Shown piece by piece: positions 27,298 through 38,610 of a DNA stretch of 64,000 nucleotides. Under the pieces are notes generated by a model. That model made no database searches and was not told the DNA's origin. It was given only the letters and a program-made list of their open reading frames with translations. The position numbers and the translations under genes were made by a program. Source of the DNA: Dasyornis broadbenti (Eukaryota; Chordata; Aves; Passeriformes; Dasyornithidae); assembly GCA_013397935.1 (NCBI GenBank), contig VZRN01004407.1:4352829-4416828 (forward strand). The letters are read 5' to 3'. Each line of letters begins with the position of its first letter. The first letter of the stretch is position 1.

Positions 27298-27516
27298 TGT
27301 CAGACTTTCTCCTGTTACCAGAACGTGGACAGATATATTGAAAAATAATTCTTCCATTCTAGGGCCTTCTTTTCTGTGCTTTATGTCCAAATATCTTTTC
27401 TCTGTAGCATAATATCCTAATTCTCTTAATGTGTACTCAACTTCAAGGTCCAAATCTCTCAAGTGGTTTGTAGGATATTGTTCAGTGATAATACGCAACA
27501 TAGGGGACAGTGTATC
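27298..27516 (-). other. Exon or gene-remnant candidate, unknown product
   Basis: On the minus strand the frame is open from 27516 to the stop near 27295. The first ~56 codons are unusually protein-like: highly charged, nearly free of Cys, with a Pro-Thr-Asn-His-Leu-Arg-Asp-Leu-Asp-Leu-Glu stretch and a later Lys-Arg-Tyr-Leu-Asp-Ile-Lys-His-Arg-Lys stretch. Most other open frames in the window are Cys/Ser/Trp-rich. Upstream, TTTGTACTCTTTGTCAG (about 27539-27523 on this strand) resembles a 3' splice site, but the frame has a TGA (27519-27517) just inside it. An exon would need to start a few bases later, after GATGAG. A possible GTAACA donor lies near 27318. I cannot name the family. It may be a diverged exon, a pseudogene fragment or chance. 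Confidence 0.2.
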
Positions 27517-27638
27517 TCATCCACTGACAAAGAGTACAAAACACACACAGGAATAGCAGGGTTTGCAATCCAAAACAAGAAGCAACTCAGGCAGTTTTAC
27601 AGTGAAACTTGAAACTATCAATGTTTATAGTATAGATT

Positions 27639-27659
27639 AAAAAAAAAAAAAAAAAAAAA
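27639..27659 (+). repeat. A21 homopolymer
   Basis: Twenty-one consecutive A residues follow TATAGATT. A tail of this length could mark a retroposed copy, but there is no AATAAA just upstream, no recognisable body to the left and no evident target-site duplication. I treat it as a simple repeat. Confidence 0.85.
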
Positions 27660-28653
27660 GGCCAATTGGGGAAACAAATGTCTGGTAGAGGAGAAGTGCA
27701 AGAATGGGGAAGGCAGTTCTCTAGGAGGAATCAGATTGCACCTGGAGAACAGAGAAGCTAAATTTAACCAGCAAGGAGAAGTTTGCAACAATACATCTTG
27801 ACAGTGTGGTTAAGCAACATAAAAACACTGAAATCAGCCAGAGATTCTGATATTTAATGCCTCATATCCCAGGAGCTGACTCAACAATAGCACAGTAATA
27901 TTTCAACATACATTTTACAACATATTTCCCTTGCCAATGGGCTTAGGCCAATCTATAATTAGATATAATAATTAGGAGCCAGGTAATACATTATTTCAGT
28001 TGAGTGAGTGTCTTGCAGTAAAGACACACTTTTCTTGCTTGAATTTTCCTTAACCAAACTGTATTTCCAAGGGATTGCCAGCTTACTACTTTGATTACTG
28101 CTTTTTCAGTTTTCTTGAATTGCAACGATTACTGTTTGTCTGGACTATTCTCAGTCACCTACACTTCCGCAGGAGCTAAACCACAGATAAAATAGAAGGT
28201 GAGAATTCGAAATTTTGGTTTGTGTAGTCCCATTATGTTATGGTTACTACACATGTGGGTTTTTTTGAGGTTACATCTCTAAGAAAGTGAGGTCAGGTCT
28301 TCCTGTCAGGGCTATCATTTAAATCAACAGAAACCGTTCTCTTGACATGTTTGGTGGAGGCCACATCCCCTCCAGGTTTGTTACCACTGCTGGCCTTGCT
28401 GTGATCGCTAACAGAGGAGCTGCACATGGATACAAACAGTCCTGACTTGCCTCTCGGCTCCTTTTCAGATGCATCTGTGAAGCGCCTGGGAAGGATGATG
28501 GCAGGGATCTGCCTGTGTTTATCAAAAGTTGGCCAGTGTGATTAGCCATTTTAGCCTAGAGTTCTGGTCACCATGCTTAGGACTTCCAGGTTTTCTAAGC
28601 TGCCATGGAAACACATGTAAAGATTTACCAAGGGGAAAAAAAAACCCAAAACA

Positions 28654-28695
28654 CCCCCCCCCCCCCCCCCAAATCNNCCCCCCCCCCCCCCCCCC
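28654..28695 (+). repeat. Poly-C tract split by two unknown bases, probable assembly artefact
   Basis: C17 (28654-28670), then AAATC, two N (28676-28677), then C18 (28678-28695), then GAAATC. The short phrase AAATC follows each C run, so the two sides look like the same locus assembled twice across an unresolved homopolymer. The true sequence may hold one C run only. The complementary G runs are strong quadruplex formers and commonly cause sequencing dropout. Confidence 0.8.
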
Positions 28696-29331
28696 GAAAT
28701 CTGGCAAAGGTAGTAGTGTTCAAGGGACAAAGTTTAATCCTCATTAAGTGGTGTAATGTTGAATATGATTTGCTGTACTGCAGCTTTGTTAGTCAGCTAA
28801 CAGCTTGATTTTACACCTGTGTTCACATACAGTTAACATTTTTATTTAAGAAATCCCAATAAAGGTAATATGCCTTGTGCTATTGCTATGGCTTGAAAAA
28901 TAACTGAGTTAAAAGCTGAGTTTCTTTATATGGCACTTAAAATTTAATAGTCTTTTTTTTTTCTTTTATTGATCTTTTGAACACTTCATTTGATACCAAA
29001 AGTAGATGGAAGCTGAATCACCCATTCCAAAACCTTAAGACAAGACTGGGGAGTCCAGATCTAAACTGAAATCTGAATATTGAAAGATCATCTTTCATCT
29101 ATGATGCTAAAACAAAACCTCCGTTTCCTCCTCATCTTTCTGATCCTGTCAGCCCATGTAGAGGCTGTGGAAGAGAACACCTGAACTGTGATGCCAACCT
29201 TGGCTACAAATTGCTGCCTCCTCTAGACAAGAGCATTTTCTTCTACATATCACATACCCTCTGCTTTTTCTGTGAAATAATTAAAATGCTGCAGTAGAAT
29301 TCAAATAGCACAAGTACCCTGCGTGGCCTCA

Positions 29332-29365
29332 CCACCAGCACCAGCTGTGGCTCTGGTGCTGGTGG
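29332..29365. repeat. Inverted repeat, 13-bp perfect stem with 8-base loop
   Basis: CCACCAGCACCAG (29332-29344) and CTGGTGCTGGTGG (29353-29365) are exact reverse complements separated by CTGTGGCT. Each arm is itself built from ACCAGC-like units. A 13-bp GC-rich perfect stem with so short a loop would be very stable in RNA or cruciform DNA. No flanking direct repeats or precursor-length microRNA hairpin is seen. Confidence 0.8.
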
Positions 29366-29989
29366 CACTGTCCTGTTGGGGGCACATTTGCTGTACATGC
29401 AGCTGTTCAGCCAGGATGGGCTTCTGATTTCTCACCCTGCCTATGCCACGCAATGTGATTAAATTAGATCTCTTACATTGTTCACTGACTTCTGGTAAAT
29501 TACACCTTTGATTTCTGGTCCAATGAAAAGGTGCTAATTATCTTTTTAAGTGCTCATTTAATGTTCTGCAGTGACATAAAGCATGAGTGCAGCCGCCTGC
29601 ATGCCCAAACCTTCCAAAGGTTTCTCCCTGGCTGCTCTGTCTCATCAGCCTTTTTCATTTTTCCTCTGCTCCTTCCCTCTGTCCCTCCAAGGCACCTGCT
29701 GTGTGCCAGTTCTGCAGCTGAATAAATCTACAGTGTTGTTTGCTGCAACTGGCTCCATTTTAACCCATTAAAAAAAGAAAATTGGCATCCCGTCTACATT
29801 GCCCAGCTTGCATTATGATTTCTCTCTTAGATGGAGCTTAGCAGACCTCACTTTGCAAATGGCTGTCCCTACCCTTCCCTTGAGAAAGAGGTTTATCTGG
29901 GGAAGCATTTCACCCATGCCTTACAGAGCCTGCACCTGCCCATTTTGTAAATAGTTTACAAAAGCTCTCTGCTGTTGACTGTGCTTATG

Positions 29990-31130
29990 TGACCAGCGGC
30001 CCTTGGAAGCCAAGGTGCCCAAACTCACCCACCAGGACCTGCACACACATGCCTGGGCAGCAGCTGGTGCCAGGGGCTGTTATCTCCTGGAAGGCAGACC
30101 ACAGCTTAGGCTCCCCATCTCCAGCGTGGTGGAACCCTGGCAGAGTCCATGGATGCCCCTAGCACTTGGATGGCTGGGGTACAGTCCTGGCTCTCAAGCT
30201 TCTCATTTCAGTCCAGGTTCCTAGACCTGGACGCTAGTGACACCGACCTCAGCATCTCAGCTGGGTTGTGTCAAAGCTGTGGCTGCTCCCCAGTGCCCCA
30301 CCTCTCCCATGGGGACACAGCAGTGGCTCTGCAGAGAGATTTTCATGGCTGCTCTGTGGCAGCCCAGCCTCCCCTCTGAGGGAGCAGCTCCTCTGCGCTG
30401 TTGGGTAAAGGCACGGCTCCCTCTGTACTGGCCCTGGGCTCGAGTTTTCAGTGGTGGCTTTACTGCAAGGAAAGCAGAGACTTAAAATGCAGTTGTCACC
30501 TAAGTGTGTATAACTACATTCTGTAAAAAACCTGCCAGATTCTGACAGCTTGTATTTGAATAGTGGAAAAAAACCCCACACATTGATTTTCCAATTGCTA
30601 ATGCCATCCCTGCTGGTTCTCCCTGAGCATTCTGGTAGGAGTCCCCAGGCCATCACTGGCCCAAGGCTGTACACTGGGCAGGGTTTGCCCCAGGCTCAGG
30701 GTTACCCTGTCACTGGCAGGTCCCAGCCTTGTGCCCAGCTGACAGCCAAAAGTGTTTCAATTTCAGTTCTATAAATGGTGAAAATCTGGCACAGAAGGAG
30801 GGTGGCACTGGCAGCACCCAGTGCCCTGCCTCTGTGGGAGAGGCCTGCTGGTGAACCCACACTTTTATTACAGGTGGACCAGGCTGAGGCTGTTTTACAG
30901 GAGATTTTTCCCCTCCCAGTCTGAGCACTGTTAAACCTTTTCCATGCTAGCTCTGTTTGCTGCAACCTGTTGGCTGTGTGTCAGCAGGGGCTCTGCTCAC
31001 AACTAACAGGCACAGCCATGCTCCCGGCCACTCTCCCAGGACAAAATGTGTTTGTGGAGCACAGCAGTGGCCAGGTTCAGCAGGGCTGGCTGGCGGGTGC
31101 TCATCTACTTCTATTAGATTTCTCTTTAAA
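29990..31130. other. GC-richer noncoding segment
   Basis: Base composition is clearly richer in G and C than the flanks and rich in CTG/CAG words, but CpG remains scarce, so this is not a CpG island. Several mid-length open frames occur on both strands in overlapping positions, as expected from the composition. None has a recognisable motif or convincing splice sites. Confidence 0.4.
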
Positions 31131-31383
31131 AGCACACCAGCTTATTTTTTGTTGTTACTTCCAAAGAAGATTAAATATGCCCTACTTTGAACTTGAAGAA
31201 TTATCTTGCTCTCTCTCAAACATCCGGCTATGCTATATGAAACCCAGGCTTGTGAGGCTGCTGCACGAGAACTGGGTTGCCCCCACCTCTTTTTGCAGAA
31301 TCCTGCTGCCAGAGGTTTTATTCCATAATCATTACCAAGACAAATATTCCCAGGTGCCATAGTGAAGCTCAGTTATTAAAAAA

Positions 31384-31420
31384 AGGAAGAGAGACCGAGA
31401 GAGAGACCGAGAGAGAGAAA
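31384..31420 (+). repeat. GA-rich repeat with 12-base period
   Basis: GAGACCGAGAGA appears twice in tandem (from 31391 and 31403), embedded in further GA dinucleotides. It is nearly pure purine on the plus strand, interrupted only by the CC in each unit, and is an ordinary low-complexity repeat. Confidence 0.85.
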
Positions 31421-33010
31421 GCTACAACTCAGATTTCAAACAGCAGTTAACTTTCTTTACCATCACTTGCTTGCTAAGTACCGGGGATCCTGTAGATATT
31501 TGTGGGACGCAACCCACAGCAGTGAAGCTGCTCCTTCTGACTGAGTGTGCATCTGGGCCGTGCACCTGCTTGCCTCTGTTCTGTTCCTAGACTCAGTTTC
31601 TCCCATTGCCTCCATCCTTACATGTTTGCTACTGCACTCCTTCATGGAGATGAAGCCCATAAAGGGGGACAACTTCACCACACCAGAGACAAAAGAACCT
31701 GGATTATTTCCACGTTTGTTCCCTAACCTGAAGCTGGGCAAACAGAACCTCACTGGGATTTATACTCTCAAGTGCCTCCGCGGCTCCTCGCGTCACACAA
31801 CATTCCCCAAGGAAGCAGACTGCTTTTGTGCCATGCTGGTGGCTGTCAGTGCGCTCTATCACTGTTGGCACTTGGAACACAAATGTCACATTTATCTGTG
31901 TGTGTGCTGAGGGCACTGGTGTTGTCACTGGACAGACTNGTGTCTTGACGCGGCCAATCCCCTCCAAAGGGCTGAAGTCCAGACCACTGTAGACATGATT
32001 CAGCACAATCCCATTGACCTGTGGTCCTGGCTTCTCTCTCTGGTGTGGTCGCTTGGGACGGAATGGGGTGAGAGCTTTTCCTGTTCATTGTGATCAATTC
32101 TTCCAGCTTATACCTCCATCAGCCCTTTCCTGCACTGAGCGCTTGCACACTGAAATAGTGTTTGCAGACATATTCTAATGAGGCCAGGGCGATGTAAGGA
32201 CATCCAAGGACCAAAATAAGATTTTCTTCTGGAATAGCACTTCTCCTTTCCAACCTCTTTTAATATGTCTGCACTGAACAATGAAACAATATTGGCCTAA
32301 CCACAGCAGTCTTCAGAATTTAGTCCCTACCAAAACTTTCTACAATCCTTTTTAGCTTCACAGGTCTCAAATATGCAGGACTGAGAATGAATAAGACTAT
32401 GTCAAGTGGAGAGATCTACACAGATAGTAAGAAAGACTATTCTATACACAGACCTACAGAAAAGACAGATTTCTTTATTTAGATCTAAACTGGGGAGAGT
32501 TGATAGGTAGCAGTGATGTTTATGAGCTATTTATGGCCAACTTGTGAGGTGAATTGTTGTTTATTGTTTTATTTTACAGAAGGGAAACCTCAATGCATAA
32601 AAATATGGGAGTAGTTGAACTTGTGGGGAGCATAATTTTTCTTGCTTAAAATGCATTCTTAAATCTCAACCACTGCAATTTGGAATAAAAGAATATTGAG
32701 AAGGCAAGTCATTCTTTCAGACTAGTAATTATTTTTGTCCTAAGAAGCTGTGAGGTTAAATTGTTAACACAAGATTTTTGACGTATGTGTGTGATATATT
32801 AATGACCCAATCCATTCCCCCAAGGAGCCATTTGGTTTTTAGCTTTTTAACTACTTTTTTTATTTATATTGAGGAAACAATCAAACTCTCATCTGGGGCT
32901 TTTTTCATTGACACCAGTATGATTGCTTTGGGCTTTTATAAAGGACAATTAATTAAGGGCACTGATTCATGATTGAATCAGGCTCAACTTTGGTGGCTAA
33001 AGAGGTTACT

Positions 33011-33030
33011 GCTGAGGTGATAACCTCAGC
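33011..33030. repeat. Inverted repeat, 8-bp stem with GATA loop
   Basis: GCTGAGGT (33011-33018) and ACCTCAGC (33023-33030) are exact reverse complements around GATA. A second alternative pairing exists between GAGGTTA at 33002-33008 and TAACCTC at 33021-33027, so two mutually exclusive hairpins can be drawn. No T-run follows, and no regulatory role can be claimed. Confidence 0.65.
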
Positions 33031-36000
33031 TCTTCGGAACCCAACAGGAGCCATGAACCACAGATCCCTCCTGCTGCAGCTCACAGCCCAGCATGTTAAC
33101 ATAAATTGAAATCAATAGATGTTGGAATGAATATACACCACGTGCTGTGAACTGGGATGGCCCAAGAGCAGGGAAACTATCCCTTCTGCCACCCTGCCCC
33201 AGTAACTTCTACCAGGAAGGTGGGATGACCATCCGGAAGTGATAGATTTTTCTGTGGTCCAGAGCCTGCAAATCCCCTTCTGTGTTGTACCATCGAGCTA
33301 CAACCATCCAGCTAAAAGCTGGATATTAAATATCACATCAAGCCGGATTTTTGTTAGACTCCTGCATCTGCTTGGCTTGGCTAGCACAACTAGTCTGGTT
33401 GATTTCGGAAGGAGTTTTGTGGAGGTTTATGGCTCTGCAAAACAATAAGCTAAATTCTGTGTAATTTTACTTTGAAATAAGCCAGACAAAAGATATACTT
33501 CCCAGTTCACATCACCATTCCCTGCACAATAAGTATTTTACACATGATTTTAACTCAAAGGTGGGAAGAGAGCCAGGAATGAGTTCCCAAGGTATACAAA
33601 ACCTTACTAAATTGGAGTGTAATGCTAGGAAAAAAGTGCACATGCAGATGTGAATTGAACTGAGCTTGAAGGGGACAACGTTTGCTATTCCAATCCTATT
33701 CTCATTTCTACAGCTGCTGGTGATTAAAGCCTAGACCATTGTAGCTACTGCCAGTAAAAGAAAAGCCTAAATGTAAGTAGTCTCTCCAAGACAGGAAAAA
33801 TTGAAAACAAGGTGCTAGTGTCTGGCTGTTAACACCTTCGACAAAGACCAGAAATACAGCTGGATAATTTTTTCAAGTGAAGATACACTTTCATCACAGA
33901 GGAACATTAAAAAAAACCATAGTTCAATGTCAGTCAAAGTTAATTATGAATTTGTGCAAAGTTCAGTGAAGTAGGTTCTGCAGATTTTCTTGGAAGAAAA
34001 CAACATGTGATTACATTCTTCAAATGCTTCTATTTTTGTCTAAAACTTGAGTTAAATATTTTAATAATGAAGGAGGAAAAAGACATCACAAGTAAACCAG
34101 ATGGCTTAGGTACTTTTAGAGCAGAGCAGAGATGGAGGCCTTTTCTCAACTGCTTTTGTTTTTAAACCCATGACTTATATGCATATAAAGTACCAAATTT
34201 CTTTGCCATTCACCCCAATTTCTGACAGTTTTATATGTCAATACATAACTATTTATCTAAACTGAATTTAGCCCAGAACTTTCTATAAATTTCACCTAAT
34301 ATCTGCAGACTGCATTTGATCACATACCTGCCATATAGTCATTTCAGTAAGAATTTTTGTGACGGCAAAAATATACAATATTCTTATAATTAGGAATCAC
34401 AAAACATTTGTCGTTGTAACTGAGGAACTATATTGCAAAAAAGCCAAAGACTCACCCAGAAGAGCATCCTCTGTCATTCTTCCTAGCACAGGCTGATTTC
34501 TGTCAGGGATTTGGGTCAGGTGTGGGACTCTCCTGTCATTATCTTATTACTACGTGCAGCCATCCCTCTGCTCACTTTCACTGGGAAGGGCGAGGTAGAT
34601 GAGACACAATCTGGTCCTAACTGAGGAATGACCAAACCACCACAAGTCTGTCTGGTTTTGCCAGCCTCCTCAAGACTGCAGTAGTAGGTAGTCCTGGGTA
34701 GTCTTGTATGAATCGCCAAACTTAGTACCACTGAGGCCATGGGATTATTTTTAATTTAAGAAATGCTCAAGGTTTTCACTATTTACAGAGGGCTGCCACC
34801 CATAGCGATCATGCTTCACTCTGCAATAAGTGATGATGCAATTCCTACTGCTTTCCTAGCAAAAGGGGAGAGGTATAAGGAGTGGCACTTCATTTCTTAT
34901 TTTGGTTATGAGTCATCAGCTCTCACCTTAAATACTAGGGCGAGGTCTCACAGTCAAAAAAAAAAAAATTGCTCTAATCGTGACAGAAAACTAGCCAAGC
35001 CTGGAGAGAAGGTTTAAACTGGTAGTTGTGAGGGGCTTAAGTAATCCCTACATTAATGAAGCCAAAACCCTTATAGGACATGATATTTTGTTTAAAAAGC
35101 AAGGACTCTACTGGCTTAGAAAAGCCCTTGGGATTGTGCCCATTCCTGTAATTCTATGGCATCTCACAGGATTAGAAAACTTCTTATTTTAAGCTTTATT
35201 CTTTCTGAAAAATTAAGCCTTCTGTTCCTCTCTCCTATCACCTAAATTGCTGATAATTATAGCAGTACTAGAGTTGCTAATTCTCAGGCTTCTGGAAATA
35301 AACTACCACTATTCTGAAGCAGAGATCTGGTGCTTGTGCAGAGCCCCTGACCCAGCTCCTCCGTGGTGCAAACCTACACTGAGCTGTGAAGGAGGCAGGA
35401 AGGAATGCTGATTTATACCGTCTGAAGAGCTGACCCAGAAGCTGGAGTAAATGGGCTTGATCTAGCAATTCCCAACATCCTCACACTCCAGCAGTATTAA
35501 CGATCAATTAGGAGGCACTTTGTTTCCATACCGCAGCAGCAATAGCTTTAGCCCTCCCTTGAAAGGGCACAAAAGGGCAAAGGGCAATGGCAGAGCAGAG
35601 AGATGACAAAATAAAGTGGGGAGAAACCAGGGACTCTTAGGAACCTAACTGCAAATCTTGTAACCAAATGCAATTGGACAGAAGGGACTTGGTTTCAGAT
35701 GTAAAGTAAGCTAAATAGGTGAAAGAGTTCTCTTTAAACTGTCATCATTAATTTAAGCCAAACTTAATTAAAAAAATAAACTGAAACAGCTGGGTGTAGG
35801 AAGTGGCTGGCTGACCTCAGTGCTGAGGCTGTTTTCCTTTCTTCTTTTAAACCATTGTTCATCAGCTTCCACTTAAGGCAAACCAGAACCGTCAGACTAA
35901 CCACAATCAAAACCATAGGGCTTGCTTGCATCTAGCATTTCTCTCTGTGTCATGACATTCATTAAAAGAAAGCAAGGAGTATCACTGGAAAATCCCTTTT

Positions 36001-38039
36001 ACACATTCATGTGGTGCCATGCTATGTTACCTGAATGAGAGGACCAGTGGAGTACTTCAAGCCTCAAAAGCATCTTTTATTCCAAAAGAACTTTGAATGT
36101 GCTTATGTGTTTATAACATTTGAAAAACCATTATTTCTACTTCTTATTCTACATAGACTTCTGAATACAAGCAAAATCACTGCTGTATCCCTGCCTCTTA
36201 TCCCAGCCATCCTTTGTCAGGCTGAGATAAATAGTCAGACCTTTGGGATAGGTACTGTCTTATGATGTGTGTCTTCAGAGCCTCTCCAGCTACATTTCTG
36301 CCTGGTTTATCCGTGCAGAAATGCAGTACAAGCACATGCTAGTGGCTTAAAGGCAGCCTACTTCAGCTCTGGGAGGAAGCCAGTGCATTGCTCCTCTGGA
36401 GGGCATACAAAGCATCTGATTTACTTGATGTCCAAATAGTGGGAGTATGATAAGCCTGCCCCAAAAACTTTCTAGTCTTAGTGTGCTAGTCCAGCCCAGT
36501 GGTGGGTTCATTCCTGCACCGCTATCACAGTGGAGTCCTCTCAGAGGGAAGGACTACTTATGGCTCACCTACTATCGATTTTCTGCAGTGGGATGTCCAA
36601 CAGAACATCTGTTTCTATTTGAAAATACTAGAGTGTTATTGGAACTCATCAATTCTGCAGTAGGAGGAGATTACTAACATCCAGCACAATCCTTACACCT
36701 TTCAAATACAGATCAAGTGATGGTTTCTGAGAGAAGTTATTCCACAGGTAATCAATTACCCTTGCGAAGGAAACAAGATCTCTCAGGTTTTTTCTTAGCT
36801 GATAGTCATCAATGCTCTAAAGCACATCCTTTTTACTTTGGTAGGACTTACTAATATGTCTGAAGTTAATAATATGTTTAAGACCCATATTTCAAGAATC
36901 TGAAAGACTTATATAGTGCAAATATTCATCCTACCTTTGCAGGGCTTGTCTTAGCTTGGAACGGGCATCAGAAAGTCATTCAGGAGTGATTATGTTTTAC
37001 CACACAGAGAACAGAACTTAAAAAAACATTTAACACCACACACAAAACCCAGGACAGAGTAATGTATATTTTTATATAAATAATGGAGTAGTGAGAAACC
37101 TTAAACTCATTCATCATGGTAACAAAACGGTTACATCACAACTTCTGCTGCAGCAGGGAACACTGGTGCATACATGTGTGCCGTGTACAGACAACATGGT
37201 TTGATTACAACATTTTTCAGTATCTCAGTAACATATTGCCACACTTTGGATTTTCTAAAGGCAATTCAAGCCAAATATCCCAATCTGCAAAACTTTGATT
37301 TTAAGTCTCTTATTTTTTTGTGTTAGTTATCATCTCTAGATTCCCAGTTCCACTGTAACAAAGTAGGAGTTTCTAGTGGTTTTGTGTGAGTTCTCTATCC
37401 CTTTTAAATTAGTCTCGTAAATGCATTTTTATCTCAGTGACACTTGTTCTCCCAGCCCACTGCCATGGCTACCAGAGTTGTCTAACGGCTTTGAAAAACC
37501 TGCTGTCATCTCTGGATCATTTCACACATTTAAAAGGACCATCTATCAATTCGCTGTTAAAAAAACACATCAAACTCGAACCCATGGTGGTTCTGTCTGT
37601 GGAAAGGAAATGGTGACCTGCCCATTCAGTGAGGATTAAAGTTACCTCGTTCCTTTCTGTTCTGGCTAGCTCCTAAAAATCAGCTGAGACCATTGTGGAT
37701 GCATTCAGAAATGTGCAAGGAGCTTGTGCTGGAAAGGGCAAAGTGTTCCTCAGTGCTGTGCCAGATATGTCCCACCGGGGGCTGGGGGAGAACTTACCTG
37801 GTGCAGCTGCTGGGCTGGGGCACTGCTGAGCAAATCCCAGAGCTTCTGTCCCCTCCGTGTGGGACTGCAGCCACCTGGAAATGTTGGTGTTTCCTGGCCC
37901 TTGCTGCAGGGGAGCCCAGGAATCATGAGATGAGTGGCATGAGCTGCCTTCCCAGGCTCTGCAGGACCTCGTGTACTTGGAGCGGTGGCAGAAAAAACAA
38001 CCGAGGGAATTTTCCCTGAAAAGCTTTGAAATCAATATT

Positions 38040-38610
38040 CCAGTAAATCATCAGATTCTGAAGAATAAACAGGTTGTCCCAGGATGAAGCAATTAATTTG
38101 TTTTACTCTTTGACCTGCTAGAATGCAAAAATTGCTGTGGAATTTACTCTGTGTGACACGTTCAAGCAACAGAGCAGTCTCCATTAGTGCTAGTGTTTTT
38201 CTAATTACAGCTATAAATAAAAGTTAACCTCCATCCCAATTCAAAATGGATTCCATGGACTGCCAGGTGCATAGGTGATGCAATGCAGAGAGATGAATGC
38301 AGCAGCATTTGCATCATCATATTGACTTACAACTCGGGGGCTAATTATTGCATTCTTTTGCCAAGTACTGGGACAGCCATTTTTAGTCATTTCCAAAATG
38401 CTAAAAAGAAACTTGACAGCTTCTCATTAGATTAGAATAGACAAGATGCTTGAATCAACAGTGGAATTTTATTAGGGATGCTCAAGTATAAAAGCAAGAG
38501 CTTTTCATTTTGATATTGTATACTTTATGCCGTATTGATTTGGTTTTATTGATTTGTAATAAAAAAAGTGTAAGTGTTTCTCCGATGGTGTAAATTAATT
38601 GTTATTGTGC
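38040..38610. promoter_or_regulatory. Candidate conserved noncoding element (enhancer-like)
   Basis: The block is free of simple repeats and of recognisable coding sequence, and is dense in developmental transcription-factor words: CAATTAATT at 38090-38098, CTAATTAC at 38211-38218, the octamer ATTTGCAT at 38307-38314, CTAATTATTGCAT at 38341-38353, and AAATTAATT near 38592-38600. Such TAAT/octamer-rich blocks are typical of vertebrate conserved noncoding elements near developmental genes. This is inferred from motif content only, because conservation cannot be seen in one sequence and AT-rich DNA produces such words by chance. Confidence 0.3.

Larger units (their letters stand above)
27670..38030. 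other. Noncoding stretch with simple repeats and a GC-richer sub-segment
   Basis: No gene or transposon is recognised. The stretch contains the poly-C assembly break (28654-28695), a 13-bp hairpin (29332-29365), a GC-richer sub-segment (about 29990-31130), a GA-rich repeat (31384-31420), an ambiguous base at 31939, an 8-bp hairpin (33011-33030) and an A13 run (34956-34968). Open frames at 30249-30674 (-), 31545-31910 (+) and 37673-38035 (both strands) have no recognisable domains and overlap antisense frames. Confidence 0.6.

Noticed and set aside
27639..27659. A21 run as the tail of a processed pseudogene
   Set aside because: No polyadenylation signal directly before it, no recognisable retroposed sequence and no target-site duplication.
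28157..28200. 44-base segment between CTATTCTCAG and AGAAG/GTGAGA as an exon
   Set aside because: All three frames contain stop codons.
30249..30674. 141-codon minus-strand frame as a coding exon
   Set aside because: It lies in a GC-richer segment where stops are rarer, overlaps several plus-strand frames, and shows no motif.
34676..34710. GTAGTAGGTAGT phrase as a let-7 microRNA
   Set aside because: It lacks the let-7 seed start and the mature sequence, and no precursor hairpin is visible.
35130..35165. ATTCTATGGCATC phrase as a second CR1 tail
   Set aside because: Only one octamer-like unit is present and the sequence before it has no CR1 similarity.
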